This document shows, one piece after another, positions 24,438 through 32,337 of a stretch of 39,191 nucleotides of DNA; the stretch's first letter is position 1; each line of letters opens with the position of its first letter. This DNA comes from a bacterium. GTDB taxonomy: Bacteria; Patescibacteriota; Doudnabacteria; UBA920. The notes below the pieces were generated by a model. That model worked only from the letters and a program-made list of their open reading frames with translations. It was not told where the DNA came from and did no database searches. The stretch lies in NCBI GenBank assembly GCA_021791515.1, contig JAJYWK010000020.1, positions 1 through 39,191 of the forward strand. Reading direction: 5' to 3'. The position numbers were made by a program, and so were the translations under genes.

Positions 24438-24502
24438 GTCATCCTGAACTTGTTTCAGGATCCATTTTTTATTTATGGATTCCGAAATAAATTCGGAATG
24501 AC
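24438..24502. repeat. 65-bp palindrome of two hairpin arms
   Basis: The left arm begins GTCATCCTGAACTTGTTTCA and the right arm, reversed, begins GTCATTCCGAATTTATTTCG. Each arm folds on itself (TCCTGAA/TTCAGGA; TTCCGAA/TTCGGAA), and the two arms differ by compensating changes. It lies in the purM-purC spacer. The left arm is the common TCATCCTGAACTTGTTTCAG repeat word seen in many bacteria. Confidence 0.85.
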
Positions 24503-24509
24503 CAAACAG

Positions 24510-25649
24510 CTATTCCCCCGGGGGAGTTAATGTTATTTTATTCGGTTCAAAAATAGTTTGGCGTATGCCGTCTTCCACAACTCCAACATCCGCCAATTCA
24601 TACCCGGCCTTTTGTCCAAGCGACAGAATCGCATCAACCTCGCCGGCCGGGGCATAAATATAGTAGCCCGCGCCCCAGTTAAAGGTTTTTAGGCAGTCTT
24701 GGAGCTCAACCCCAATTTGCTGATGAAAGAATTCCATCAGCGGCGGAACTTTAAGCCAGGAGTGGATGCGGTAAGTAAAGGCGCGTTTGTCAAAAGCGAT
24801 TTTTCCCACGCCGTCGCCGGTGCCGGGCAGTAGCGCGTGGATTTTAATTTTATTTTCCAGTAGGATTTCTATTAGTCTTACGTAAGAACGGGTAGGGATT
24901 AAAGCTTCCTCTCCCAAGGTGTGTCCGTTTGGCAGTTTGGTTAAAAATTGTTCTTTTAGTTCAAGCCCCTTTTTAATTACTAACGAAATACCGTTGGCGT
25001 GAAGGCCGGAGGAAGCGACGGCGATAATATGGTCGCCGGCTTGTAAGTCCCGCCCCGTAATTAAGTTTTCTTTAGGAGCAATTATGCCGGTAACCGAACC
25101 GGAAAGCGTGGCGATTTGTTTAACCGGAGGCTTTGGATTAATTAAATAGGCGCAACTGGCGCTTTCGCCGGCCGGCAGGGCCATGCCGACTTCTTCGCAA
25201 ATTTTTACCAAGCCGCCCGCAAAATCCTGCGCGCGTTTTTTATCCGCATACCAGCCGCTACTGCTTGCTTCCAATTGGTCGTTAAAAACCACAGGCATGG
25301 CGCCCTGGGCAATCACATCATTCACTACAATTAACGCGGTATCTATCGCAATGGCATCGTAATAAGTTTTGTCGGTATTTTGGTACATCCATTCGGCAAT
25401 CCAGTTTTTGTTGCCCAAGTCTTCCTGGGTTTTGCACCAAATGTGCGGCTGATTGCCTCTATATTCAAACACCGCGCCGTGAGCATGAATGGCGTCTTTA
25501 ACTATGTAGACATCCCGTTTTTCCGGGAAATGCAAAGTTTTTTTGCCAGCCTCAATCATGGCCATTTTAAACGGCTCCATAATGCTGTAATCTACCCCGG
25601 ATTGTGCGTATGCGCTTTTCATCGCGTTATTGATATTTCTTATACCCAA
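24510..25649 (-). CDS. purM: Phosphoribosylaminoimidazole (AIR) synthase
   Basis: The 379-residue protein has the PurM fold. Recognisable parts are [84 protein letters not shown] and [14 protein letters not shown]. It closes FGAM to AIR with ATP. It is longer than the ~345-residue E. coli enzyme. Its start overlaps the purE end by 23 bases, so the two are coupled. Confidence 0.95.
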   Translation of the reverse strand: MGIRNINNAMKSAYAQSGVDYSIMEPFKMAMIEAGKKTLHFPEKRDVYIVKDAIHAHGAVFEYRGNQPHIWCKTQEDLGNKNWIAEWMYQNTDKTYYDAIAIDTALIVVNDVIAQGAMPVVFNDQLEASSSGWYADKKRAQDFAGGLVKICEEVGMALPAGESASCAYLINPKPPVKQIATLSGSVTGIIAPKENLITGRDLQAGDHIIAVASSGLHANGISLVIKKGLELKEQFLTKLPNGHTLGEEALIPTRSYVRLIEILLENKIKIHALLPGTGDGVGKIAFDKRAFTYRIHSWLKVPPLMEFFHQQIGVELQDCLKTFNWGAGYYIYAPAGEVDAILSLGQKAGYELADVGVVEDGIRQTIFEPNKITLTPPGE

Positions 25650-26133
25650 CCTTTTTTAACTTGTCCGCTTTGGCATTAACGGCTTTGGCCATGGTTTTTT
25701 TGTAGTCAGCAAATTTTTTCATCAGCTTATTATCAGATGTCGCTAAAATTTGCACAGCTAACAGAGCGGCGTTTTTGGCCCCGTCCACACCTACGGTTGC
25801 CACCGGAATTCCGGGCGGCATTTGCATTGTGGAAAGCAGAGAGTCGATTCCATCGAGGTTTGATTTTATAGGCACGCCAATAACTGGTAGGGTGGTAAAC
25901 GCCGCCAATACACCGGCCAAGTGCGCGGCACCGCCGGCTCCGGCAATAATAACTTTTAGTCCGCGTTTTACAGCATCAACCGCGTATTTATGCGCCCGGT
26001 CTGGCGTTCTGTGCGCGGAGCAGACTGTAATTTCAAAAGCCACGCCGAATTCTTCCAAAACCTTGGCCGCTTCCCGCATGACTTTTAAATCGCTGTCACT
26101 GCCCATTAAAATTCCTACTAGGGGTTTGTTCAT
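25627..26133 (-). CDS. purE: N5-CAIR mutase (PurE)
   Basis: The protein begins [20 protein letters not shown], with [13 protein letters not shown] and [20 protein letters not shown], as in PurE. It makes CAIR. No purK is seen in the window, so it may be a class II enzyme that uses AIR and CO2, or purK lies elsewhere. The length of 168 residues is typical. The C-terminal ~40 residues are Lys-rich. Confidence 0.96.
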   Translation of the reverse strand: MNKPLVGILMGSDSDLKVMREAAKVLEEFGVAFEITVCSAHRTPDRAHKYAVDAVKRGLKVIIAGAGGAAHLAGVLAAFTTLPVIGVPIKSNLDGIDSLLSTMQMPPGIPVATVGVDGAKNAALLAVQILATSDNKLMKKFADYKKTMAKAVNAKADKLKKVGYKKYQ

Positions 26134-26164
26134 ATATCTACAAAACTACAAATTTCCACGAATC

Positions 26165-26182
26165 CTACGAATGACTACAAAT
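26165..26182. repeat. Left inverted copy flanking GxxExxY gene 1
   Basis: CTACGAATGACTACAAAT; its reverse complement supplies the TAG stop (26175-26177) of the GxxExxY gene. It matches 26568-26585 inverted in 17 of 18 positions. Confidence 0.8.
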
Positions 26183-26579
26183 GCTCCGCAGGATTCCGCA
26201 GATTATTAATATTTAAAATTCTTTTAGGATTAATTCTTTTGTCCCTAAAATTTACCAATAATCCCAGTTGATAGCCGGTTTGGTATAGATATCTTTTTAT
26301 CTGATCGTAGTGCTCGGAAGTGATAAACGGGGCTGTTTTAAATTCTATTATGATTTTACCATCTATATCAAAATCCGCAATGTTGCCGGAGTCGCCAATT
26401 CTTAATTCTCTTATATATGAAATTTTGTTTTCTTTAAGTTTTTGTTCAAACCAGTCGCAATATTGCTTTTCCCGAGCAAAAGAGCCCAGTTCTTTTTGCG
26501 CCCGCATCATTAAACCTACCAGCTGATAACTTAAATCTTTATATAATATTTTTTCTTCCGGGTTTGAATTTGTAGTCAT
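26175..26579 (-). CDS. GxxExxY-family protein (copy 1)
   Basis: The 134-residue protein fits the GxxExxY family (PD-(D/E)XK-like): ELGSFAREKQYCDWFEQKLK aligns with the family motif (Phe replaces the first Gly), then NIADFDIDGKIIIEFKTAPF (Asp...Glu-x-Lys) and QLGLLVNFRDKRINPKRILN. The biochemical role is not established. Its ATG sits in one copy of a CTACAAATGACTACAAAT repeat and its stop in the inverted copy. It sits between HAD and purE in the operon and is probably an insertion. Confidence 0.85.
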   Translation of the reverse strand: MTTNSNPEEKILYKDLSYQLVGLMMRAQKELGSFAREKQYCDWFEQKLKENKISYIRELRIGDSGNIADFDIDGKIIIEFKTAPFITSEHYDQIKRYLYQTGYQLGLLVNFRDKRINPKRILNINNLRNPAEHL

Positions 26580-26585
26580 TTGTAG
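26568..26585. repeat. Right inverted copy flanking GxxExxY gene 1
   Basis: ATTTGTAGTCATTTGTAG on the plus strand reads CTACAAATGACTACAAAT on the minus strand. It contains the ATG start of the GxxExxY gene. Confidence 0.8.
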
Positions 26586-26603
26586 TTTCGTATCATTCGG
26601 AGA

Positions 26604-27272
26604 TTAGTAGCAATTAAGTTTTTTAATAATCGGAATCAAATCTTTCATATTATGGATTAAAAAGTCTGGTTTGTGTTTTTTGAGACGGGCGGTGGAATTA
26701 TATCCGCCGGTAATGGCCACGGTATGGTAGCCGTATTTTTTACCGATTTCAATTTCTTCCTCCGTGTCGCCGACTGTTAGTATTTCCTTTGGCTTTAAAT
26801 TATTTCTTTTTATATAGTCTAATAGTTTCTGTTCTTTGTTTCTAAAATGCACCTGGGTATGGCCATCTTCTACCGAGCGGGCGAGGACTTCGTCAAAGTA
26901 TTCAAAAATATTAAGGCGCATTAATTGTTTAATGATATCAGGAGCAATATGGTTGGAATAAATCATTCGTTTTATCCCGTACTTTTTTAACCAACTTAAA
27001 AGCGGTTTACTGCCTGCGCGAGTACGTGTTTTATTTGCGTGAGTCTCATAGAGCCGGTGAAAATTTTTCGATTGTGCATCTAAATCTTCGGTTTTCCCTT
27101 TATGTTCCAGCCAAAAACGTGAAACTGGAATATGAAAAGTTTTTTGAAACTGCGTAAGAGATATTTGTTTAAGCCCAAATTTTTTAAAATTAAAATTAGA
27201 AGCCCTAAGATTAACTTGGGTGTCGGCTAAAAGTGTTCCGTTCCAGTCAAAAGCAATTAATTTTATAGCCAT
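26604..27272 (-). CDS. HAD-superfamily phosphatase
   Basis: The protein opens with FDWNGTLLADTQ (nucleophile and acid-base Asp in DxNGT form). It has MIYSNHIAPDIIKQLMRL (motif II), a Lys region, and VGDTEEEIEIGKKYGYHTVA (motif IV). The cap is helical (about 20-95). This resembles phosphoglycolate phosphatase-like HADs. The substrate is unknown. It lies inside the purine operon and may act on a nucleotide or sugar phosphate by-product. Confidence 0.88.
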   Translation of the reverse strand: MAIKLIAFDWNGTLLADTQVNLRASNFNFKKFGLKQISLTQFQKTFHIPVSRFWLEHKGKTEDLDAQSKNFHRLYETHANKTRTRAGSKPLLSWLKKYGIKRMIYSNHIAPDIIKQLMRLNIFEYFDEVLARSVEDGHTQVHFRNKEQKLLDYIKRNNLKPKEILTVGDTEEEIEIGKKYGYHTVAITGGYNSTARLKKHKPDFLIHNMKDLIPIIKKLNCY

Positions 27273-27279
27273 AAAATTT

Positions 27280-27353
27280 TCTACTAAATACGAAAGTAGC
27301 TAAATTACTAAACCAGCTGATTTCGTAGTTTAGTGTTTTTAGTATTTAGTAGA
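27280..27353. repeat. 74-bp loopless imperfect palindrome
   Basis: The 37-base arms pair at 29 positions around a central CAGCTG. Words are TCTACTAAATAC, CTAAA, TACGAAA. It fills the purD-HAD spacer and overlaps the end of purD (27308). Confidence 0.85.
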
Positions 27354-28618
27354 GACTTAAGTCCGATGTCGGTGCGATAGTGCATCCCTTCAAACTTAAT
27401 TAGTTTTACCGCCTCGTAGGCTTTGTTTAGGGCAGATTGTAAATCATCAGCAACTGCCGTAACGCCCAAGATTCTTCCGCCGTTAGTCAGTAATTTTCCA
27501 TCATCTGATGTTTTTGTCCCGGCATGGAAGACAACCACATCATCCATCTTTTCTGCTTCATCTATGCCTGTAATCGGCAAGCCTTTTTCGTAATTTCCGG
27601 GATATCCGCCGCTTGCCAGCACAATGCAGCAAGCGTATTTTTTTGCCCATTCAATTTTAATGTCAGCCAAGTTTCCATTGACACAGGCTTCTAGAATATC
27701 AAACAGATCGCTATCTAACAGCCGCATATAGCTTTGGGTTTCCGGGTCGCCAAAACGGGAATTGAATTCAATTACTTTGGGGCCATCCTTAGTTAGCATA
27801 AGTCCCGGATATAATAGCCCCACAAACGGGCTGTCTAGGTTTTTTAGGCCATCCAGTGCCGGTTTTACTATCGTTGATGACACTTCGTCCATTAATTTTT
27901 GATCAACCCAAGGCAGGGGAGCAATGGTGCCCATGCCGCCGGTGTTGGGGCCTTTGCCTTCGTTAAATACCGGTTTGTGGTCTTGCGATGGCGGAAGCAG
28001 TTGAAAGGTTTTGCCGTCGGAAAACGCGTGGATGGAAAATTCCGGCCCTTGCAAAAATTCTTCAATAACCACTTCGTTTCCCGCATCGCCAAAAATTTTG
28101 TTAACCATTACATCCTGCAGGAATTTTTTGGCCTCGTCCAAAGTCTGGCAAACGCTTACGCCTTTGCCTAAGGCAAGGCCGCTGGCTTTTATGACAATCG
28201 GCGCGCCTTTATTTTCCAAATATTTTAAGGCCTGATGATAATCGCTAAACGTTTGATATTCCGCGGTTGGGATATTATTGTCTTTCATCAGCTTTTTGGC
28301 GAAAGCTTTGCTGGCCTCTATTTGCGCGGCTTGTTTGCTTGGTCCCCAAATTTTTAAATCCCGCTTTTGGAATTCATCCACAATTCCTAAAGCCAAAGAG
28401 TCGTCCGGACCCACCACGGTAAAATCTATTTTGTTTTTTTGCGCCCAATCGGCCAATGCCAAAATATCGGTAGGCTTAATATTTACATTCTCTCCAAGTT
28501 CTGCGGTGCCGGCATTGCCCGGCGCCACAAAAATTTTACCCACACGCGGGGATTGTTTAAGTTTCCAAGCCAGGGCATGTTCTCTGCCGCCGGAGCCAAT
28601 AATTAGAATTTTATTCAT
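27308..28618 (-). CDS. purD: Phosphoribosylamine-glycine ligase (GARS)
   Basis: The protein shows ILIIGSGGREHALAWKLKQS, TVVGPDDSLALGIVDEF, ATP-grasp parts (APIVIKASGLALGKGVSVCQ, VIEEFLQGPEFS), PNTGGMGTIAPLPW and VIEFNSRFGDPETQSYM. It joins phosphoribosylamine with glycine using ATP. The C-terminal end (LLNTKNTKLRNQLV) is encoded by the palindrome, so the native C-terminus may have been altered. It stands between purN and HAD. Confidence 0.97.
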   Translation of the reverse strand: MNKILIIGSGGREHALAWKLKQSPRVGKIFVAPGNAGTAELGENVNIKPTDILALADWAQKNKIDFTVVGPDDSLALGIVDEFQKRDLKIWGPSKQAAQIEASKAFAKKLMKDNNIPTAEYQTFSDYHQALKYLENKGAPIVIKASGLALGKGVSVCQTLDEAKKFLQDVMVNKIFGDAGNEVVIEEFLQGPEFSIHAFSDGKTFQLLPPSQDHKPVFNEGKGPNTGGMGTIAPLPWVDQKLMDEVSSTIVKPALDGLKNLDSPFVGLLYPGLMLTKDGPKVIEFNSRFGDPETQSYMRLLDSDLFDILEACVNGNLADIKIEWAKKYACCIVLASGGYPGNYEKGLPITGIDEAEKMDDVVVFHAGTKTSDDGKLLTNGGRILGVTAVADDLQSALNKAYEAVKLIKFEGMHYRTDIGLKSLLNTKNTKLRNQLV

Positions 28619-28623
28619 ATATT

Positions 28624-28657
28624 TTCTACGAAATACGAAATGATCGAAATACGAAAA
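28624..28657. repeat. Left inverted repeat of the GxxExxY insertion in purN
   Basis: TTCTACGAAATACGAAATGA then TCGAAATACGAAAA. The reverse complement of 29095-29129 starts TTCTACGAAACACGAAAAGG and continues ACGAAATACGAAATA. The two are near-identical inverted copies bordering the GxxExxY part of purN. Confidence 0.85.
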
Positions 28658-28690
28658 CTATTATACTCACGAAAACGACAGCTAGAAAAA

Positions 28691-29725
28691 TTAATAAAGG
28701 TTGACAATTCTTTTAAATTTTACACCAGAATGAGTAAAGTTAGCTAAAATTCCCAGTTTTAAATTCATGGCTTTAAGATAACTGCGGACTTGGTCTATAT
28801 TTTTAGTTCCAAAATTTTCATGTTTCTTTATTTCCAAAATAATCGTTGCTTCTCCGATTTTTATCACAAAATCAACATAAAAGATACCCATAGATTTACC
28901 ATTAAATTGAAGTTTAACCGGAACTTGTTCTTGAAATTCAATACCCTCTTCTTTTAAAAGTTCCGCAATAAATTTCTGGTAGTATTTTTCTAGGAATGAT
29001 CCGCCTTGTGTCTTGTAGACTTTGAATAAAATTCCCATTATTTTAAAACATTCATCACGATAAAGTAGGTCCTCGTTTTTGATTGGGTACATAATATTTC
29101 GTATTTCGTCCTTTTCGTGTTTCGTAGAAGCCCCGGTGAGCCTTTGTAGAACTTCAACGTATAGTTCGTTCTCTTTTTTCTTTAATCTGCCGTATAGGGA
29201 TTCAACCGTATCATCAGATTTTATTTGTTCAAAACACCTTGCTAAAACCGGGCCAAAGTCAAATTGCAAAGTTAAAAAGTGAATGCTGGAGCCGGCATGG
29301 GTTGCTTTTTGGTCTAAAAAGTTTTGAATGGCTTTATCTGTGAGCATTCCTTTGTTCCAAAGTCCTGGGGTGCCATCGGGATTTAAGGCCACTCCATTAA
29401 ATGAGTCCGGAATTACCCCGGGGTGCAAATTTAAAATTTTATTCGGAAAAGCTAAAATCACCTCGTCGAGGATTATTTGTTTCCAGCCGGCCAGGCAAAT
29501 AAAATCCGGATTTAATTTTTGGAGTAGCGGCAAAAGATTCTCTTTTTTTGGACATATCTCAATCGGCAAATTATTCTCGCGGGCATGCTTTAGGCCCAAG
29601 GCATCTTCTTTGTCCGAAATCACGGCAACAATCTTAGCATCGATTTTTTTATTTTTGATGCCATCAATGATAGCTTTTAGGTTAGTACCGGTTCCGGCGT
29701 TGGAGATTAAAACCACTAATTGCAT
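28691..29725 (-). CDS. purN: GAR transformylase (PurN) fused to GxxExxY
   Basis: Residues 1-198 form a PurN formyltransferase: VVLISNAGTGTNLKAIIDGI, LAGWKQIILDEV, NKILNLHPGVIP (with the Asn-x-His-Pro motif), HAGSSIHFLTLQFDFGPVLA. After LTGA comes a repeat-derived linker (STKHEKDEIRN). A GxxExxY domain spans about 212-344 (GGSFLEKYYQKFIAELLKEE; YVDFVIKIGEATIILEIKKH). Typical PurN ends near residue 200, so the C-terminal 140 residues are extra. The linker is the translated inverted repeat at 29095-29129, which points to an in-frame insertion at the gene's 3' end. The transferase part looks intact. Confidence 0.9.
   Translation of the reverse strand: MQLVVLISNAGTGTNLKAIIDGIKNKKIDAKIVAVISDKEDALGLKHARENNLPIEICPKKENLLPLLQKLNPDFICLAGWKQIILDEVILAFPNKILNLHPGVIPDSFNGVALNPDGTPGLWNKGMLTDKAIQNFLDQKATHAGSSIHFLTLQFDFGPVLARCFEQIKSDDTVESLYGRLKKKENELYVEVLQRLTGASTKHEKDEIRNIMYPIKNEDLLYRDECFKIMGILFKVYKTQGGSFLEKYYQKFIAELLKEEGIEFQEQVPVKLQFNGKSMGIFYVDFVIKIGEATIILEIKKHENFGTKNIDQVRSYLKAMNLKLGILANFTHSGVKFKRIVNLY
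29095..29129. repeat. Right inverted repeat of the GxxExxY insertion in purN
   Basis: TATTTCGTATTTCGTCCTTT then TCGTGTTTCGTAGAA. It is the inverted counterpart of 28624-28657 and is translated in frame as STKHEKDEIRN. Confidence 0.85.
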
Positions 29726-29808
29726 AATGAAAAATGAAATATCAAAATGTAAAATTTAGGTGTCGCTTTACGACTCTATAATTTTGATTTTTGACTTTTA
29801 AATTTTAA
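29726..29808. repeat. AT-rich imperfect palindrome in the purF-purN spacer
   Basis: AAAAATGAAATATCAAAATG on one side and, inverted, AAAAGTCAAAAATCAAAATT on the other surround GTCGCTTTACGAC (a 4-bp hairpin). It has the same layout as the other spacer palindromes, with a different word family. Confidence 0.65.
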
Positions 29809-29809
29809 T

Positions 29810-31288
29810 TTAGAACAGGGCTCCCTGCGGCTTCACTTCTCCTGCGTACACCGGCTGTTTTACTTCTTTTGTCCGTTCCAGTAAATCAATTGGATATTCA
29901 CCGGTAAAGCAGGAGGTGCAAAATAAATTAGAATCTATGCCGGTAGAATCCATTAATCCTTTTAAAGACAAGAAGTAAAGCGAGGTGGCGCCTAAAAATT
30001 GGCGGATTTCTTCCACGGTCTTGTGCGAAGCGATTAGTTTTTCCTGCTTGGGGGTATCGATTCCGTAAAAGTCCGGGAATTTAACCGGCGGGGAAGAAAT
30101 TAGCATATGAACTTCAAGACAGCCGGCATCAAATAACATCTTAACCAGTTGGCGGGAAGTGGTGCCGCGGACAATGGAGTCGTCCATTACGATAATTTTT
30201 TTGCCCTGTAAAACTTCCCGCAAGGGGGTAAGTTTTAATTTAACGCCCAAATCGCGGCTGTGCTGTTCGGGTTGAATAAAGGTGCGGTGGATGTAGCGGT
30301 TTTTTACCAAAGCCATTTCCATGGGGATGCCGCTTTTTTTGCTGTAGCCGGAAGCTACGGGATAGGCGGTTTCCGGCACCGGAACCACAATGTCGGCATC
30401 TATTTTACATTCCTCGGCCAGCTTCATGCCACAGTTGCGGCGAGTTTCGTAAACCGATTTGCCTAAAATTTGGCTGTCTGGCCGGGCAAAGTACACAAAT
30501 TCAAAAATGTCCACCTTGGTTTTAGATTCTTGTATTTGCACTGACTCAATGCCTTTATCTGTTACTATTACCATTTCGCCGGGGTTGACTTCGCGGATGA
30601 GTTCAGCGCCCACGGTGTGAAAGGCACAGGACTCGGAAGCAAATACAGTGGCGGAGTTATTTACCCCGTTAAATTTCGCCTCTGGCGAACCGGCTTCGCC
30701 GGATTTAACGGGGTAAATACGGCCCATACAAAGCGGCCTGATGCCGTAAGTGTCCCGCACGGCTACCAGGGAGTCTTTGGTTAAAATGGTTAAAGAAAAA
30801 GCGCCGGTAAAAAGCGGGTAAGCTTTAATTACGGCGTCTTTAATTGTGTGTCCGTGTTCCAAATAGTAGGCCAAGGCCTTGGTCATAAGTTCGGAATCGG
30901 AACAATCCAAGGTGGAAATATCCTTTGCTTCTAAAAATTCTTTAAGTTTAGTGGTGGATGGCAAATTGCCGTTATGCGCCAAGGCGAGCTGGTTGTTAAC
31001 AATAACCGGCTGGGCGTGCTTAATATGCGAGCCTTCGGAAGTGGAATAGCGGTTGTGGCCGATGCCAATATGCCCCTTTAAGCTGGTAATAGTTTCTTCA
31101 TTATAGACCTGGGTTACAAGTCCCATATTTTTATAACAGTCAATATGGTTGCCGTCGGCTGTGGCAATCCCTGAACTTTCCTGGCCGCGGTGCTGTAGGG
31201 CAAACAGGCCGTAAAAAGTCAGCCTGGATACGTCCAGGTCTTTGCCGTAAATTCCAAACACGCCGCATTTTTCGTTTAAATTATTCAT
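29810..31288 (-). CDS. purF: Amidophosphoribosyltransferase
   Basis: The start at 31288 gives MNNLNEKCGVFGIYG, where Cys8 becomes the N-terminal nucleophile after propeptide cleavage. A GGAG ribosome site lies 7 bases upstream. Family motifs are LFALQHRGQESSGIA, IGIGHNRYSTSEGS, QLALAHNGNL, KIIVMDDSIVRGTTSRQLV (PRPP loop) and LFCTSCFTGEYP. It transfers glutamine ammonia to PRPP, the committed step. Compared with typical enzymes it carries about 20 extra residues (YPVKSGEAGSPEAKF) between RPLCMGR and VFASESCAF, encoded by the palindrome 30658-30719. Confidence 0.96.
   Translation of the reverse strand: MNNLNEKCGVFGIYGKDLDVSRLTFYGLFALQHRGQESSGIATADGNHIDCYKNMGLVTQVYNEETITSLKGHIGIGHNRYSTSEGSHIKHAQPVIVNNQLALAHNGNLPSTTKLKEFLEAKDISTLDCSDSELMTKALAYYLEHGHTIKDAVIKAYPLFTGAFSLTILTKDSLVAVRDTYGIRPLCMGRIYPVKSGEAGSPEAKFNGVNNSATVFASESCAFHTVGAELIREVNPGEMVIVTDKGIESVQIQESKTKVDIFEFVYFARPDSQILGKSVYETRRNCGMKLAEECKIDADIVVPVPETAYPVASGYSKKSGIPMEMALVKNRYIHRTFIQPEQHSRDLGVKLKLTPLREVLQGKKIIVMDDSIVRGTTSRQLVKMLFDAGCLEVHMLISSPPVKFPDFYGIDTPKQEKLIASHKTVEEIRQFLGATSLYFLSLKGLMDSTGIDSNLFCTSCFTGEYPIDLLERTKEVKQPVYAGEVKPQGALF
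30658..30719. repeat. In-frame palindromic insert in purF
   Basis: TATTTACCCCGTTAAAT (30658-30674) and ATTTAACGGGGTAAATA (30703-30719) pair over 17 bp. Between them are two hairpins, TTCGCC/GGCGAA and CCGGC/GCCGG. The folded form is a three-way cruciform. It encodes the extra PurF segment. Confidence 0.85.
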
Positions 31289-31298
31289 AATTAAACTC

Positions 31299-31330
31299 CT
31301 ACGAAACACGAAAGAAACGAAATACGAAAT
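31299..31330. repeat. Solo copy of the ACGAAA repeat upstream of purF
   Basis: CTACGAAACACGAAAGAAAC then GAAATACGAAAT. It is nearly identical to the inverted repeats around the GxxExxY part of purN, but no GxxExxY gene is attached. It lies just upstream of the purF ribosome site. Confidence 0.8.
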
Positions 31331-31336
31331 TAAGAT

Positions 31337-31540
31337 TTATCTGCCGTGGCGCAATTCATCAGTCGGATAAAAGTGCGGGTCTCTTGTTAAGTGTCCTTCC
31401 ATCCAGAGCGTATAAGGCTCTGTTCCTTCTATATAAGGGCATTTATCGCCTTGTTCCGCATGCGAGCCTTCTAGTCTAATAGCGTTTTTTTCAGCGTCGG
31501 TTAATTGCCTGTCTAACTTGATTTCTCCGTTTAAATCCAT
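31337..31540 (-). CDS. Small hypothetical protein in the pur operon
   Basis: The 67-residue protein reads MDLNGEIKLDRQLTDAEKNA, then HAEQGDKCPYIEGTEPYTLW and ends RDPHFYPTDELRHGR. It is rich in charged residues, with His, Cys and Tyr that could bind metal. No family is recognised. It sits between purQ and purF, 15 bases after the purQ stop, in the same direction. Confidence 0.55.
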   Translation of the reverse strand: MDLNGEIKLDRQLTDAEKNAIRLEGSHAEQGDKCPYIEGTEPYTLWMEGHLTRDPHFYPTDELRHGR

Positions 31541-31555
31541 ATCTTTTATTGTTAA

Positions 31556-32329
31556 TTATTTAAAATATTCCACCGCGTTTTTAAATATTTTTAAGCCTTG
31601 GGCCTCGCGCGGCAGCGGTTTACCCGCGCGTAAATATTTTTCTTTTAATAAAGGCCAGTGGGGCAATTGGGTAAAGAACATCGCCCGCTCGGGGTGGGGC
31701 ATAGTACCGAGGATTTTACCATCAGCCGATGTTATCATCGCAACATCTAAGGTGGAACCGTTGGGGTTGGGTGTAAGATTTTGGTAGCGGCAGATATCGC
31801 CTTTATAGTATACACCAGCGATTTGTTTTTGCCGTTTGAGGGTTTCTATTACATCAGCGGAGGCCATAAATTTGCCTTCCCCGTGGGCAATGGGGAGGGA
31901 AAGGGATTTTATTCCCCTAAGCCATGGGGAAGGGGATTTGTTGATTTTTAAATCCACCCACCTTACGGTATAGCGGGCGTTGGTGTTGTTAGTAAGCGCG
32001 CCAGGCAAAAGGCCGGTTTGCGTTAAAATTTGAAAGCCGTTGCAAATGCCAATTATTAATTTATCTTTTCGCGCGAATTCCAAAAGTTTATGTTTTAGAT
32101 GATTGTTTAATTTATTGGCGTAAGCGCGGCCCGAGCCAATATCATCGCCGTAGGAAAAGCCGCCCGGGATAGCCAGGATTTGATAGCGTTGCGGTTTGTT
32201 TTTATTTTCTATGAGGTCATTAATATGAACTATTTCAGATTCGCCTCCGGCCAGTTCAAAAGCCAGCGCAGTTTCTTCTTCGCAATTAATACCATAGCCG
32301 GATAAAATTAGGACTTTAGGTGATTTCAT
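31556..32329 (-). CDS. purQ: FGAM synthase, glutaminase subunit
   Basis: The protein has VLILSGYGINCEEETALAFE, IPGGFSYGDDIGSGRAYANK, the nucleophile elbow LIIGICNGFQILTQTGLLPG (Cys), and LPIAHGEGKF with a later HPERAM His. It supplies ammonia to PurL. The length of 257 residues is usual. A CCTTCCCCGTGG/CCATGGGGAAGG inverted pair (31876-31933) underlies SPSPWLRGIKSLSL and could be another palindromic insert, but this is uncertain. Confidence 0.95.
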   Translation of the reverse strand: MKSPKVLILSGYGINCEEETALAFELAGGESEIVHINDLIENKNKPQRYQILAIPGGFSYGDDIGSGRAYANKLNNHLKHKLLEFARKDKLIIGICNGFQILTQTGLLPGALTNNTNARYTVRWVDLKINKSPSPWLRGIKSLSLPIAHGEGKFMASADVIETLKRQKQIAGVYYKGDICRYQNLTPNPNGSTLDVAMITSADGKILGTMPHPERAMFFTQLPHWPLLKEKYLRAGKPLPREAQGLKIFKNAVEYFK

Positions 32330-32337
32330 ATAGCTGT

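Noticed and set aside
25775-26209. 144-residue plus-strand ORF opposite purE
   Set aside because: The purE frame is conserved; this frame has no family features.
31876-31933. Palindromic insert in purQ
   Set aside because: CCTTCCCCGTGG/CCATGGGGAAGG is imperfect and partly underlies conserved PurQ sequence (LPIAHGEG), so it may be chance; noted only in the gene entry.
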